Positions 1-8,310 of a DNA stretch of 64,000 nucleotides are shown one piece after another. Position 1 is the first letter of the stretch. Each line of letters begins with the position of its first letter. The notes beneath the pieces were generated by a model. The model was not told the origin of the DNA. It searched no databases and worked only from the letters and a program-made list of their open reading frames with translations. The DNA is taken from contig NZ_RCHJ01000016.1 of assembly GCF_004011805.1 (NCBI RefSeq), positions 124,001 to 188,000 on the forward strand. The letters are read 5' to 3'. Both the position numbers and the translations under genes were made by a program. This DNA is from Piscinibacter defluvii (GTDB lineage: Bacteria > Pseudomonadota > Gammaproteobacteria > Burkholderiales > Burkholderiaceae_C).

Positions 1-38
1 CGGACGCGGCCGACTGGCTGTGAACGGGGGCGCGCGCG

Positions 39-1952
39 TCAGGCGCTGCGGCCGCCCCACACCAGCGCGTCGGGCACCGCGCGCATCTTGTCGAGCAGCG
101 CGGCCTGCGCCTTGTCGGCCCAGACCGGGTGCGCGGTGTCGATCACCATGAACGGACACGGCAGGTCGATGCGCTCGCGCAGCTCGGCCCACCAGGACTG
201 CGCGTCGGGCTGGCCCAGCACCTTGGAGCGCTCGACGATGACGATGCAGAAGCGCCAGTCCGGCGCCTCGGCCACGGCCTTGCGCACCACCCAGGCCCGG
301 CCGGCCGCCTTCTCGCCGCGCAGCAGGTCCTCCAGCGGGCGCAGCGCGCGACGGCCCAGGCCGTGCGGCTCGAAGCGCGGCTCGCCTTCGAAGTCGTGCA
401 GCGCCTCCCAGGTGGCCTCGGTGCGCTGCTCGATGCGCGCCAGCGTGGCGCGCCAGGTCTTCAGCTCGTCCCAGCGCTCGCGTGCCTGCAGCCAGGCCTC
501 GATGCGCTGCGCCGCGGGCAGCGCCCAGGGGTGGTTGCCGCCCTCGGCCACCTCGCGCAGCAGCTGCGCGCCCTCGTCGTTGAACTGGCGGTCGTCGACC
601 TCGATCAGCGTGCTGCCGAGCTCGTAGCGGGCGCCCAGGTGCGTCGGGTGGTCGCGCAGCATGCGGCGCAGCACCGTGATCTCGGCCGCCTCGCCCTCGA
701 TCCACAGCGCGGCGCGGGCCCACAGCAGGTGGTCGTCCGGGTCCAGCGGGCCCTGGTTCAGCGCCGCCTGCAGCTCCTCGGCCATGCGGCGCTGCGCCTG
801 CGCGTAGCGGTGCCGCTCGCGCCAGCCCTCGGCGCTGCGCCGGCGCCACTGGTGGTCGAGCCGGGTCAGCCAGGCCGGCAGCGCCTCGCGCAGCAGCGCC
901 TCGGCGGCCGAGACGGTCAGCGGCGGCGGCAGCTTCGCCGGCACGTCGGCGAAGTCGAGCCGGTCGCGCAGGCCGGGGTGGGTGTCGGACAGGTCGGGCA
1001 GGCGCTTGACCGCCTCCTTCAGCCACAGCCCCGCCTTTGCGTTCGCGGGCGCGCTCTTCAGCGCCTGCTGCATCGCGCGGTAGGGCCGCTCCTTCTCCGG
1101 GCTCGGCAGGTGCGCGGCATGGCGCCACACCATCGGCCAGAACTGCTCGTGCAGGTAGCGCGCCTGAAGCTCGATGGCGATCAGCCCGGTGGCGGCCGGC
1201 TCGCGCCCCACCACCTCGTGCGCGGTGCGGTCGGCCTCGTACTCCTGCTGGCGCGAGAGCACGAAGGCGCGGGCGTTGAAGCGCGGGAAGAAATGGCGGA
1301 AGAAGAAGGCCAGCGCCAGGTCGGCCACCGAGCCGCCCAGGCGGGCACGCTCGCGCGACTCGGCCAGGCGCACCCAGGAGCGCCGCGTGCGGTAGACCCA
1401 GGCGCCGAGCTTGCCGTGCGCGCCGCGCAGGTGGCCGAACTCGTGCGCCAGCACGGCGGCGAGCTGCTTGCCGTCCAGCGCCATCATCAGCGGCAGGCCG
1501 AGGATCAGGGTGTTGCGGTGCCAGCCCAGCAGGCCCAGGCGCGGCTGCTGCACCACCGCGGCGTTCATCTCGCCGTCGATCAGCACGCGGTCGGGACGTG
1601 GCGCCCCGACACGCCGGCGCACCTGGTCGATCAGCTCGAACAGACGCGGCGCCTCGCGGTGCGTGATGGGCATGCCCTCGGGCTCGCCGCTGCGCAGCCA
1701 CAAGGCGCGCAGCAGCGAGACCAGCAGCGAGGCGCAGCCGATCACCAGCAGCACCTTCCAGCTGCGCACGCGGCCGTGCACCAGCTGGGTCAGGCCCCAA
1801 CCCAGGCCGACGGCAGCGCCGGCCAGCGTCGCGACGATGGCGGCGTAGCCGAACGCGGCCAGCGCCGCGGTGACCAGCGCGAAACGGCGCGGATCGTCGC
1901 GGCTGTCGTGTTCGTAGGCCGCGACGAGGCGGCGGTAGTCGTGGTCGTGCAC
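39..1952 (-). CDS. M48 family membrane metalloprotease
   Basis: A membrane-bound zinc endopeptidase of the M48 (HtpX/Ste24-like) family, 637 aa. Two hydrophobic segments lie near residues 25-50 and 67-85. The zinc motif HEFGH is at about residues 170-174, and a downstream acidic ligand sits in a YEADR motif near residue 238. Beyond the protease domain is a long helical C-terminal region with TPR-like character, so it is larger than HtpX (about 290 aa). I chose the GTG at 1950-1952 because a GGAG lies about 7 nt upstream and the protein then starts just before the first membrane segment; an upstream reading-frame extension looks non-coding. The natural substrate is unknown; membrane protein quality control is the family role. 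It is divergent from the YcbK-like gene. Confidence 0.85.
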   Translation of the reverse strand: MHDHDYRRLVAAYEHDSRDDPRRFALVTAALAAFGYAAIVATLAGAAVGLGWGLTQLVHGRVRSWKVLLVIGCASLLVSLLRALWLRSGEPEGMPITHREAPRLFELIDQVRRRVGAPRPDRVLIDGEMNAAVVQQPRLGLLGWHRNTLILGLPLMMALDGKQLAAVLAHEFGHLRGAHGKLGAWVYRTRRSWVRLAESRERARLGGSVADLALAFFFRHFFPRFNARAFVLSRQQEYEADRTAHEVVGREPAATGLIAIELQARYLHEQFWPMVWRHAAHLPSPEKERPYRAMQQALKSAPANAKAGLWLKEAVKRLPDLSDTHPGLRDRLDFADVPAKLPPPLTVSAAEALLREALPAWLTRLDHQWRRRSAEGWRERHRYAQAQRRMAEELQAALNQGPLDPDDHLLWARAALWIEGEAAEITVLRRMLRDHPTHLGARYELGSTLIEVDDRQFNDEGAQLLREVAEGGNHPWALPAAQRIEAWLQARERWDELKTWRATLARIEQRTEATWEALHDFEGEPRFEPHGLGRRALRPLEDLLRGEKAAGRAWVVRKAVAEAPDWRFCIVIVERSKVLGQPDAQSWWAELRERIDLPCPFMVIDTAHPVWADKAQAALLDKMRAVPDALVWGGRSA

Positions 1953-2099
1953 GGGAGGCTCCGAAGGTCGAAGTGTCGCGGCTGGGCGTGCTGTCCGGCC
2001 GTCGCGCCCGGTGGCGACGCGAAGTTGTTCACGGGCAGAACTCCCCCTGACCGGGGGCGTCGCTGGGTACACTGTCCCCTTTGCCGCATACCCCCCACC

Positions 2100-2630
2100 G
2101 TGAGCACCCTGCACCGTCGCCGCTTCGTTGCCGCCCTCGCCGCGGCCCCCTGGCTCACCCAGGCCGCCCAGGCCGCACTGCCCTCCGCGCCGCGCGTGCT
2201 GAGCTTCGCCCACCTGCACACCGGCGAACGGCTCGAGCTCGAGTACGCCCGCGGCACCGACTACCTGCCCGACGCGCTGACCGCCGTCAACCGGCTGCTG
2301 CGCGACTTCCGCAGCGGCGAGGTCGGCGCGATGGATCCGGCATTGCTCGACCTGCTGCACGCGCTGCACGGCCGGCTCGGCAGCCGGCGGCCGTTCGAGA
2401 TCATCTCGGGCTACCGCTCGCCGGCGACGAACCGCATGCTGCACGAACGCAGCAGCGGCGTGGCCAGCGGCAGCCTGCACATGAGCGGTCGGGCGATCGA
2501 CGTGCGCCTGGCCGACGTGCCGCTCGAGCGGCTGCGCGACGCGGCGCTTGGGCTGGGCGGCGGCGGCGTCGGCTACTACCCGGGCTCGAACTTCGTGCAC
2601 GTCGACACCGGCCGCGTGCGCCGGTGGTAG
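2100..2630 (+). CDS. YcbK-like peptidoglycan peptidase (DUF882/M15 family)
   Basis: A 176-aa exported protein of the DUF882 (YcbK/MepK-like) family. The family cleaves peptide crosslinks in peptidoglycan and belongs to the M15/LAS metallopeptidases. The N-terminus has an HRRRF motif followed by a hydrophobic stretch and AQAA, which resembles a twin-arginine signal; E. coli YcbK is likewise Tat-exported. Zinc-site signatures are visible: an HMSGRAID motif at residues 127-134 and FVHVDTG near the C-terminus. Start is a GTG at 2100-2102, which puts the signal peptide at the very N-terminus. Next door, on the opposite strand, is an L,D-transpeptidase. MepK-type enzymes cut the 3-3 crosslinks that L,D-transpeptidases make, so the pairing is functionally sensible. 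Confidence 0.85.
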   Translation: MSTLHRRRFVAALAAAPWLTQAAQAALPSAPRVLSFAHLHTGERLELEYARGTDYLPDALTAVNRLLRDFRSGEVGAMDPALLDLLHALHGRLGSRRPFEIISGYRSPATNRMLHERSSGVASGSLHMSGRAIDVRLADVPLERLRDAALGLGGGGVGYYPGSNFVHVDTGRVRRW

Positions 2631-2640
2631 GCGCAGATCG

Positions 2641-4059
2641 TCAGGGCCGCGGCCGCCGGGACAGCGCACGCTCCAGCGCCGCGTCGTGGCCGTAGATGTC
2701 GGCGGCGAAGTGCAGCTGCCCGTCCTCGGGCATCACCATCGCGGTGAGGTAGTACAGCAGCACCGGCAGCGGTGCGCTCAGGTCGACCTGGCGTGAATCG
2801 CCGCCGTTCATCGCCGCGAGGATGGCCTCGCGGGTCCACTCGGGCCGGTCCTTCAGCACCCACTGGGCCAGCGCGACCGGGTCCTCGACGCGCACGCAGC
2901 CGTGGCTGAAGTCGCGCCGCGGCTGCGCGAACAGGCGCGGCGCCGGGGTGCCGTGCAGGTACACGTTGGCATCGTTCGGGAAGATGAACTTGACCAGCCC
3001 GAGCGCGTTCGACGGCCCCGGCCGCTGGCGGATGCGCGGCAGCGCCTCGCCGGGCACCTGGGTCAGCTCCATGTCGTGGCGCGCCAGGTAGGACGGGTCG
3101 CGCGCCAGCGCCGGCAGGATCTCGTCACGCACGATCGAGCGCGGCACGTGCCAGGACGGTCGGAACACCAGCCAGCGCATCTCGTCGGCGAACACCGGCG
3201 TGCGCGTGTTCAGCGCCCGGCCGACGATCACGCCCATGGACAGCGCCGGGTGCGCGTCGTCCCGGCCTGCGTCCCAGGCCCACAGCCGGTACATCGGGAT
3301 GTTGACCGCCACCACCGGCCGGGCACTGCGCGGCGGCAGCCAGCGCAGGCGCTCGAGCGCGAGCTCGATCTGCCGCACACGCTGCGCCGGCGTCACGTTC
3401 AGCGCCGCCTGCGTTGCGCGTCCCGGCACGCCGTCGGCCGCGAGTCCGTGGCGGGCCTGGAAGTGCCGCACGGCATCGGCCAGCGTCGCATCGTCGTCGC
3501 TGTCCGTGTCGGGGGCGTCGGCCGGCAGATCGCCGAGCGCCTGCAGGCGCTGGCGCAGTGCCTGCGGCGCGGGCGGCGTCGGCAGGACCGGCCAGGCCCC
3601 AGCGGCGGCGAGCGTGCGGTAGGCCGCCAGCGCGGCGCGCAGCTGGCGGTACTGCACGAACGCGGGACGCAGTTCATCGGCCAGCGCGACCAGCCGACCG
3701 GCGGCCACCGCCTCGTCGAGCCGCCGGGCCAGTTCGGCCGCCGGCAGCGGCGCGGCCACCACGCCGAAACCGAGGTCGCGCGGCGTCACGCGCCCGCCGT
3801 GCAGGTGGCGCAGGTAGCGCAGCAGGTTCGCCTCGAGGGCCGCGGCCCAGGCGGCGTCGGGCGCGCGCGCGGCCAGGCCGGCGGCATCGTAGTCGCGCGG
3901 ATCCAGCCCGTCGTCGCCCGCCGTGGCCAGCAGCGCGAGCGCGTCGCGTGCGCCCGGCAGGGGCCGGCCGGCGTCGTCGAGCCAGCGCGGGGCGGCCAGG
4001 GCCGCGCTCGTCCAGGTGCCGGCCAGCCAGAGCGCCGCCAGCAGCAGTGCCCGGATCAT
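2641..4059 (-). CDS. L,D-transpeptidase, YcbB/LdtD type
   Basis: A 472-aa periplasmic L,D-transpeptidase forming 3-3 crosslinks in peptidoglycan. It has an N-terminal signal peptide (residues 1-22, ending ALA-A), a scaffold region, a peptidoglycan-binding domain at about residues 190-240 (VRHFQARHGLAADGVPG pattern), and a YkuD catalytic domain. The active-site motif SHGCVRV has its cysteine at residue 388. Length and domain order match LdtD/YcbB (about 600 aa) with a shorter scaffold. The ATG at 4057-4059 overlaps the stop of the enoyl-CoA hydratase gene (ATGA), so the two are co-transcribed and probably translationally coupled, although their functions are unrelated. Confidence 0.88.
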   Translation of the reverse strand: MIRALLLAALWLAGTWTSAALAAPRWLDDAGRPLPGARDALALLATAGDDGLDPRDYDAAGLAARAPDAAWAAALEANLLRYLRHLHGGRVTPRDLGFGVVAAPLPAAELARRLDEAVAAGRLVALADELRPAFVQYRQLRAALAAYRTLAAAGAWPVLPTPPAPQALRQRLQALGDLPADAPDTDSDDDATLADAVRHFQARHGLAADGVPGRATQAALNVTPAQRVRQIELALERLRWLPPRSARPVVAVNIPMYRLWAWDAGRDDAHPALSMGVIVGRALNTRTPVFADEMRWLVFRPSWHVPRSIVRDEILPALARDPSYLARHDMELTQVPGEALPRIRQRPGPSNALGLVKFIFPNDANVYLHGTPAPRLFAQPRRDFSHGCVRVEDPVALAQWVLKDRPEWTREAILAAMNGGDSRQVDLSAPLPVLLYYLTAMVMPEDGQLHFAADIYGHDAALERALSRRPRP

Positions 4060-4847
4060 CCGCCCGGCGTGCCCCAACTCGGCGGACGCTTGTCGATGAA
4101 GGCCTGCACACCCTCGAGTGCGCTGGCGTCCATCATGTTGCAGGCCATCGTGCGGCCGGCATCCTCGTAGGCGGCAGCGATGCCTTCCTCGAGCTGGCGG
4201 TAGAACAGGCCCTTGCCGAGCGCGATCGCGACGCGCGGCTTGGCGACGATGCGCGCCACCAGCGCCTCGACCTCCGCATCGAGCGCCTCCGGCGCGGCCA
4301 CGCGGTTGACGAGGCCCTTGGCCAATGCCTGCTCGGCGGAGATGAAGTCGCCCGTCACCAGCATCTCGAAGGCCGCCTTGCGCGGCAGGTTGCGCGACAG
4401 CGCCACGCCCGGCGTGGAGCAGAACAGCCCGAGGTTGACGCCGCTGACCGCGAAGCGCGCGTCGCGGCTGGCGACCGCGAGGTCGCACATCGCCACCAGC
4501 TGGCAGCCGGCGGCGGTGGCGATGCCCTGCACGCGCGCGATCACCGGCACCGGCAGGCGCTGGATCGCCAGCATCACCTGCGCGCATTGCGCGAACAGGC
4601 GCTGGTAGTACTTGAGCGAGGGCTCGGCGCGCATCTCCTTCAGGTCGTGGCCGGCGCAGAAGGCCTTGCCGGAGGCGCCCAGCACGACCACGCGCACCGA
4701 CTCGTCCCCGGCAAGGGTGCCCAGGGCCTGTGCCAGCGCCGCGAGCATCGCCTCCGAGAGCGAATTGAAGGCCTGCGGCCGGTTCAGCGTCAGCGCCACC
4801 ACGCCGCGCTCGTCGCGCTGCTGCAGCAGCAGGGGCTCGTCAGCCAT
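4056..4847 (-). CDS. Enoyl-CoA hydratase/isomerase family protein
   Basis: A 263-aa crotonase-fold enzyme that hydrates or isomerises enoyl-CoA thioesters in the cytoplasm. Crotonase signatures are visible: ALTLNRPQAFNSL near residues 17-29, an oxyanion-hole segment (SGKAFCAGHDLKEM, about 60-73), and a second helix with IATAAGCQLVAMCDLA. Family length is typical. It lies 16 nt downstream of an acyl-CoA ligase gene, so the pair probably activates and then processes a short or branched carboxylic acid. The exact substrate cannot be read from the sequence. Confidence 0.88.
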   Translation of the reverse strand: MADEPLLLQQRDERGVVALTLNRPQAFNSLSEAMLAALAQALGTLAGDESVRVVVLGASGKAFCAGHDLKEMRAEPSLKYYQRLFAQCAQVMLAIQRLPVPVIARVQGIATAAGCQLVAMCDLAVASRDARFAVSGVNLGLFCSTPGVALSRNLPRKAAFEMLVTGDFISAEQALAKGLVNRVAAPEALDAEVEALVARIVAKPRVAIALGKGLFYRQLEEGIAAAYEDAGRTMACNMMDASALEGVQAFIDKRPPSWGTPGG

Positions 4848-4863
4848 GTCCGTCTCCTGTGTG

Positions 4864-6513
4864 TTATTCGATGGCCGAGGCGCTCTTGGCGCGCTCGCGC
4901 AGCTGGAACTTCTGGATCTTGCCGGTCGAGGTCTTCGGGATCGCCTCGAAGCGGATCTCCCTGGGCACCTTGTAGCCCGCCAGCAGGCCCTTGCAGTGCG
5001 CGATCAGTTCCTCGGCCGTGACGCTCGCGCCGGGCTTGAGCTCGACGTAGGCCAGCGGCGTCTCGCCCCATTTCTCGTGCGGCCGGGCCACCACCGCGCA
5101 GGCCAGCACCGCCGGGTGGCGGTACAGCGCATCCTCGACCTCGATCGAGCTGATGTTCTCGCCGCCGGAGATGATGATGTCCTTGCTGCGGTCCTTGATC
5201 TTGACGTAGCGGTCGGGCTCCATCACCGCCAGGTCGCCGGTGTGGAACCAGCCGCCCGCGAACGCCTTGTCGGTGGCCGACGGGTTCTTCAGGTAGCCCT
5301 TCATCACGATGTTGCCGCGGAACATGATCTCGCCCATCGTCTGGCCGTCGGCCGGGGTCTCGCGCATCGACTCGGGGTCCAGCACCGTCATGCCCTCCTG
5401 CAGCGCGTAGCGCACGCCCTGGCGGCCGTTCAGCCGGGTCTGCTCGGACAGGCTCTCGGCCGCCCAGCCGGCGCGCTTGACGGCCACCGACGCGGGCCCG
5501 TAGACCTCGGTCAGCCCGTAGACATGGGTGATGTCGAAGCCGATCGTGGCCATGCCCTCGATCATCGCGGCCGGCGGCGCCGCGCCGGCCACCATGCCGC
5601 GCACCTTCTGGCGGATGCCCGCGCGCTGCTCCGGCGCGGCGGCAATGATCAGGTTGTGCACGATCGGCGCGGCGCAGTAGTGGTCCACGCCGTGCTCGCG
5701 CATCGCGGCGAGGATGGAGGCGGCGTCGACGCGCCGCAGGCACACATGCGTGCCGCCGAGCATCGCCACGGTCCAGGGGAAGCACCAGCCGTTGCAGTGG
5801 AACATCGGCAGTGTCCACAGGTAGGTCGGGAAGTGCGGCATGGTCCAGGTGGCCGCATTGCACACCGCGTTCAGGTACGCGCCGCGGTGGTGCGTGACCA
5901 CGCCCTTCGGGTCGCCGGTGGTGCCGGAGGTGTAGCTGACCGCGATCGCGTCCCACTCGTCGGCCGGGCCCTCGAGCCGCGCGAGCGGCTCGTATGCGGC
6001 GAGCAGCGCCTCGTACTCGTGCGCGCCGAGCCGCTCGCCGGGGCCGGTGTATTCGCTGTCGAAGACGTCGATGACCACCGGGCTGCGGCCGTGTTCCTCC
6101 TCGAGCAGCCGCAGCGCCGGCCCCATCACCGGCGCGAACTCGCGGTCGGTGATCACGACCGCCGCCTCGCAGTGGTTCATCTGCCAGGCCAGCAGCGGCG
6201 CGTCGAGCCGCGTGTTGAGCGTGTTGATCACCGCGTTCAGCGCCGGGATGGCGTAGTGCGCCTCGACCATCTCGGGCGTGTTCGGCAGCATCGTCGTCAC
6301 CGTGGTGCCGCGGCCGACGCCGAGCGCACGCAGTGCCGCGGCCAGGCGAGCCGAGCGCTCGCGCAGCGTGCGCCAGTCGTACCGGCGCGTGCCGTGGATC
6401 ACCGCCGGCAGGTCGCCGAACACCTCGGCGCTGCGTTCGACGAAGCTGACCGGCGAGAGCGCCGCGAAGTTGGCGGGGTTCTTGTCGAGGTGCTGCTCGT
6501 AGATGCTGCTCAC
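4864..6513 (-). CDS. Acyl-CoA synthetase (AMP-forming)
   Basis: A 549-aa member of the acyl-adenylate-forming superfamily, which ligates a carboxylic acid to CoA with ATP going to AMP. The phosphate-binding P-loop SYTSGTTGDPKGVV is at about residues 190-203. The hinge/A8 segment (GGWFHTGDLAVMEPDRYVKIKDRSKD) and the C-terminal catalytic lysine in PKTSTGKIQK are intact. Overall similarity pattern suggests the medium-chain or methylmercaptopropionate-CoA ligase (DmdB-like) group, but substrate cannot be fixed. It starts with GTG at 6511-6513, one base from the metY stop, with a GGGAG ribosome site inside the end of metY. It forms a run with metY upstream and the enoyl-CoA hydratase downstream. 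Confidence 0.88.
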   Translation of the reverse strand: MSSIYEQHLDKNPANFAALSPVSFVERSAEVFGDLPAVIHGTRRYDWRTLRERSARLAAALRALGVGRGTTVTTMLPNTPEMVEAHYAIPALNAVINTLNTRLDAPLLAWQMNHCEAAVVITDREFAPVMGPALRLLEEEHGRSPVVIDVFDSEYTGPGERLGAHEYEALLAAYEPLARLEGPADEWDAIAVSYTSGTTGDPKGVVTHHRGAYLNAVCNAATWTMPHFPTYLWTLPMFHCNGWCFPWTVAMLGGTHVCLRRVDAASILAAMREHGVDHYCAAPIVHNLIIAAAPEQRAGIRQKVRGMVAGAAPPAAMIEGMATIGFDITHVYGLTEVYGPASVAVKRAGWAAESLSEQTRLNGRQGVRYALQEGMTVLDPESMRETPADGQTMGEIMFRGNIVMKGYLKNPSATDKAFAGGWFHTGDLAVMEPDRYVKIKDRSKDIIISGGENISSIEVEDALYRHPAVLACAVVARPHEKWGETPLAYVELKPGASVTAEELIAHCKGLLAGYKVPREIRFEAIPKTSTGKIQKFQLRERAKSASAIE

Positions 6514-6514
6514 G

Positions 6515-7798
6515 TCAGTCTCCCGCCTTGCTCAAGGCCTGGTCTATGTCCCACAGGATGTCGTCGATGTGCTCCAGCCCGACCGACATGCGGATCATGT
6601 CCGGCAGCACCCCGGCGGCGCGCTGCTGCGCCTCGTCGAGCTGGCGGTGCGTGGTCGAGGCCGGGTGGATGATCAGCGTGCGCGTGTCGCCGATGTTGGC
6701 CAGGTGGCTCATGAACTGCGCCGACTCGATGAAGCGCACGCCCGCCGGAAGCCCCCCCTTCACGCCGAAGGCCAGCAGCCCGGAGGCACCGCGCATCTGC
6801 CTCGTCACCAGCGCGTGCTGCGGATGGTCCGGCAGGCCCGGGTAGTTGACCCAGCCGACGCGCGGGTGCGCACGCAGGAACTCCGCCACCTTCAGCGCGT
6901 TCGCGCCATGCCGCTCCATGCGCAGCGGCAGGGTCTCGATGCCCTGCAGGATCTGCCAGGCACTCATCGGCGCGAGCGCCGCACCGTAGACGCGCAGCGT
7001 CTCCATGCGCGCGCGCATCGTGAAGCCGAAGTCTCCGAAGGTCTCGTAGAACTTGACGCCGTGGTAACCCGGCGAGGGCTCGGTCATGCCGGGGAACTTG
7101 CCGTTGTCCCACGGGAAGCGGCCGCTTTCGACGATCACCCCGGCCAGCGTGGTGCCGTGCCCGCCGAGGTACTTGGTGGCCGAATGCACGACGATGTCCG
7201 CACCATGCGCAAAGGGCTGGCACAGGAACGGCGACGGCACGGTGTTGTCGATCACCAGCGGCACGCCATGCGCATGGGCCACCTCGGCCACCGCGGCGAT
7301 GTCGAGCACGACGAGGCTCGGGTTGCCCAGGCTCTCGGCGAACACCGCACGGGTGTTGGGCTTGATCGCGGCCGCGAAGGCGTCCGGTTTCGTCGCGTCG
7401 ACGAACGTGGTCTCGATGCCGAACTTCGCGAGATTGACCGCCAGCATCGTCACCGTGCCGCCGTACAGCGCGCCGGCCGCCACGACATGGTCGCCCTGCT
7501 GCAGGATCGTCATCAGCGCCATCGCCTCGGCCGCCATGCCGCTGGCCGAGGCGACCGCGGCGCGCCCGCCCTCGAGCGCGGCCACGCGCTCCTCCAGCGC
7601 GGCCACCGTCGGGTTGGACAGGCGCGAGTAGACGTTGCCGAAGGTCTGCAGGTTGAACAGCGACGCGGCATGGTCGGCCGAGTCGAACACGAAGCTGGTG
7701 GTCTGGTAGATCGGAAGCGCCCGCGCGCCGGTGGCCGCGTCGGGGATCTGGCCGGCGTGGATCGCGAGCGTTTCGGGCCGGAAGACGTGGTCGCTCAT
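6515..7798 (-). CDS. metY: O-acetylhomoserine sulfhydrylase
   Basis: A 427-aa PLP enzyme of the Cys/Met metabolism family. MetY uses O-acetylhomoserine and sulfide (or methanethiol) to make homocysteine (or methionine) in the cytoplasm. The PLP lysine is in HSATKYLGGHG (about K209). The N-terminus (ETLAIHAGQ, then YQTTSFVF) and the length of about 430 aa fit MetY better than cystathionine gamma-synthase (about 390 aa). It is placed between the CoA-binding protein gene 12 nt upstream and the acyl-CoA ligase downstream. The co-location with a DmdB-like ligase could reflect metabolism of sulfur-containing acids, but that is inference. Confidence 0.9.
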   Translation of the reverse strand: MSDHVFRPETLAIHAGQIPDAATGARALPIYQTTSFVFDSADHAASLFNLQTFGNVYSRLSNPTVAALEERVAALEGGRAAVASASGMAAEAMALMTILQQGDHVVAAGALYGGTVTMLAVNLAKFGIETTFVDATKPDAFAAAIKPNTRAVFAESLGNPSLVVLDIAAVAEVAHAHGVPLVIDNTVPSPFLCQPFAHGADIVVHSATKYLGGHGTTLAGVIVESGRFPWDNGKFPGMTEPSPGYHGVKFYETFGDFGFTMRARMETLRVYGAALAPMSAWQILQGIETLPLRMERHGANALKVAEFLRAHPRVGWVNYPGLPDHPQHALVTRQMRGASGLLAFGVKGGLPAGVRFIESAQFMSHLANIGDTRTLIIHPASTTHRQLDEAQQRAAGVLPDMIRMSVGLEHIDDILWDIDQALSKAGD

Positions 7799-7810
7799 GA
7801 CGTCATGGCG

Positions 7811-8272
7811 TCAGACGGGCCGACGAGCCGAGATGACCTTGGTGTTCACGCCCGCCCAGTGCAGCCCGCCGAAGAGGCGCGCATGCTCGATCTTGACGCA
7901 GCGGTCCATCACCGACTCGAGCCCGGCGGCGCGCACCAGCGCGTCGGCCTCGAGGTTCTTCACGCCGATCTGCTGCCACAGGCACCGCGCGCCGATTGCC
8001 ACGGCCTGTTGCGCGATCGGCAGCACGTCCTCGGTGCGGCGGAACACGTCGACCAGGTCGACCGGGTGGGGGATGGCCTCGAGGCTCGGCCAGCAGCGCT
8101 CGCCGAGGATGGACTGGTAGCGGGGATTGACCGGCACGATGCGGTAGCCGTGCTCCTGCATGTACTTGGCGGCGAAGAAGCTCGGCCGGTGCCACTCGGC
8201 CGACAAGCCGACGATGGCGAGCGTCCTGCAGGTCTTGAGGATGCGGCGCAGCTCGGAGATGTCGTCGGCCAT
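7811..8272 (-). CDS. CoA-binding protein (YccU-like)
   Basis: A 153-aa protein of the small CoA-binding domain family (YccU type), a single Rossmann-like domain related to the CoA-binding part of succinyl-CoA synthetase. Visible are the nucleotide-binding start (LAIVGLSAEWHRPSFFAAKYM, about residues 18-38), a VPVNPRY motif and a WQQIGVKNLEA motif, all standard for the family. I chose the ATG at 8270-8272 over an in-frame start six codons upstream because family members begin directly before this domain. The biochemical role is unknown. It precedes metY by 12 nt and may share its transcript. Confidence 0.85.
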   Translation of the reverse strand: MADDISELRRILKTCRTLAIVGLSAEWHRPSFFAAKYMQEHGYRIVPVNPRYQSILGERCWPSLEAIPHPVDLVDVFRRTEDVLPIAQQAVAIGARCLWQQIGVKNLEADALVRAAGLESVMDRCVKIEHARLFGGLHWAGVNTKVISARRPV

Positions 8273-8310
8273 GCGGCGACGATAGCGCAAGCGAAGGCAC
8301 CGTCGACCGG

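Noticed and set aside
1-23. A plus-strand reading frame ending at 23 (ends DAADWL)
   Set aside because: Only a few codons are visible, so it cannot be distinguished from chance.
2045-2073. Sigma-70 promoter for the YcbK-like gene (TACACT as -10)
   Set aside because: No acceptable -35 hexamer at 16-18 bp; one matching box in GC-rich DNA is not enough.
39-2669. Extension of the M48 protease to an 876-aa protein
   Set aside because: The upstream part overlaps the YcbK-like gene and its translation is low complexity; the GTG at 1950-1952 has a ribosome site and places the membrane segments normally.
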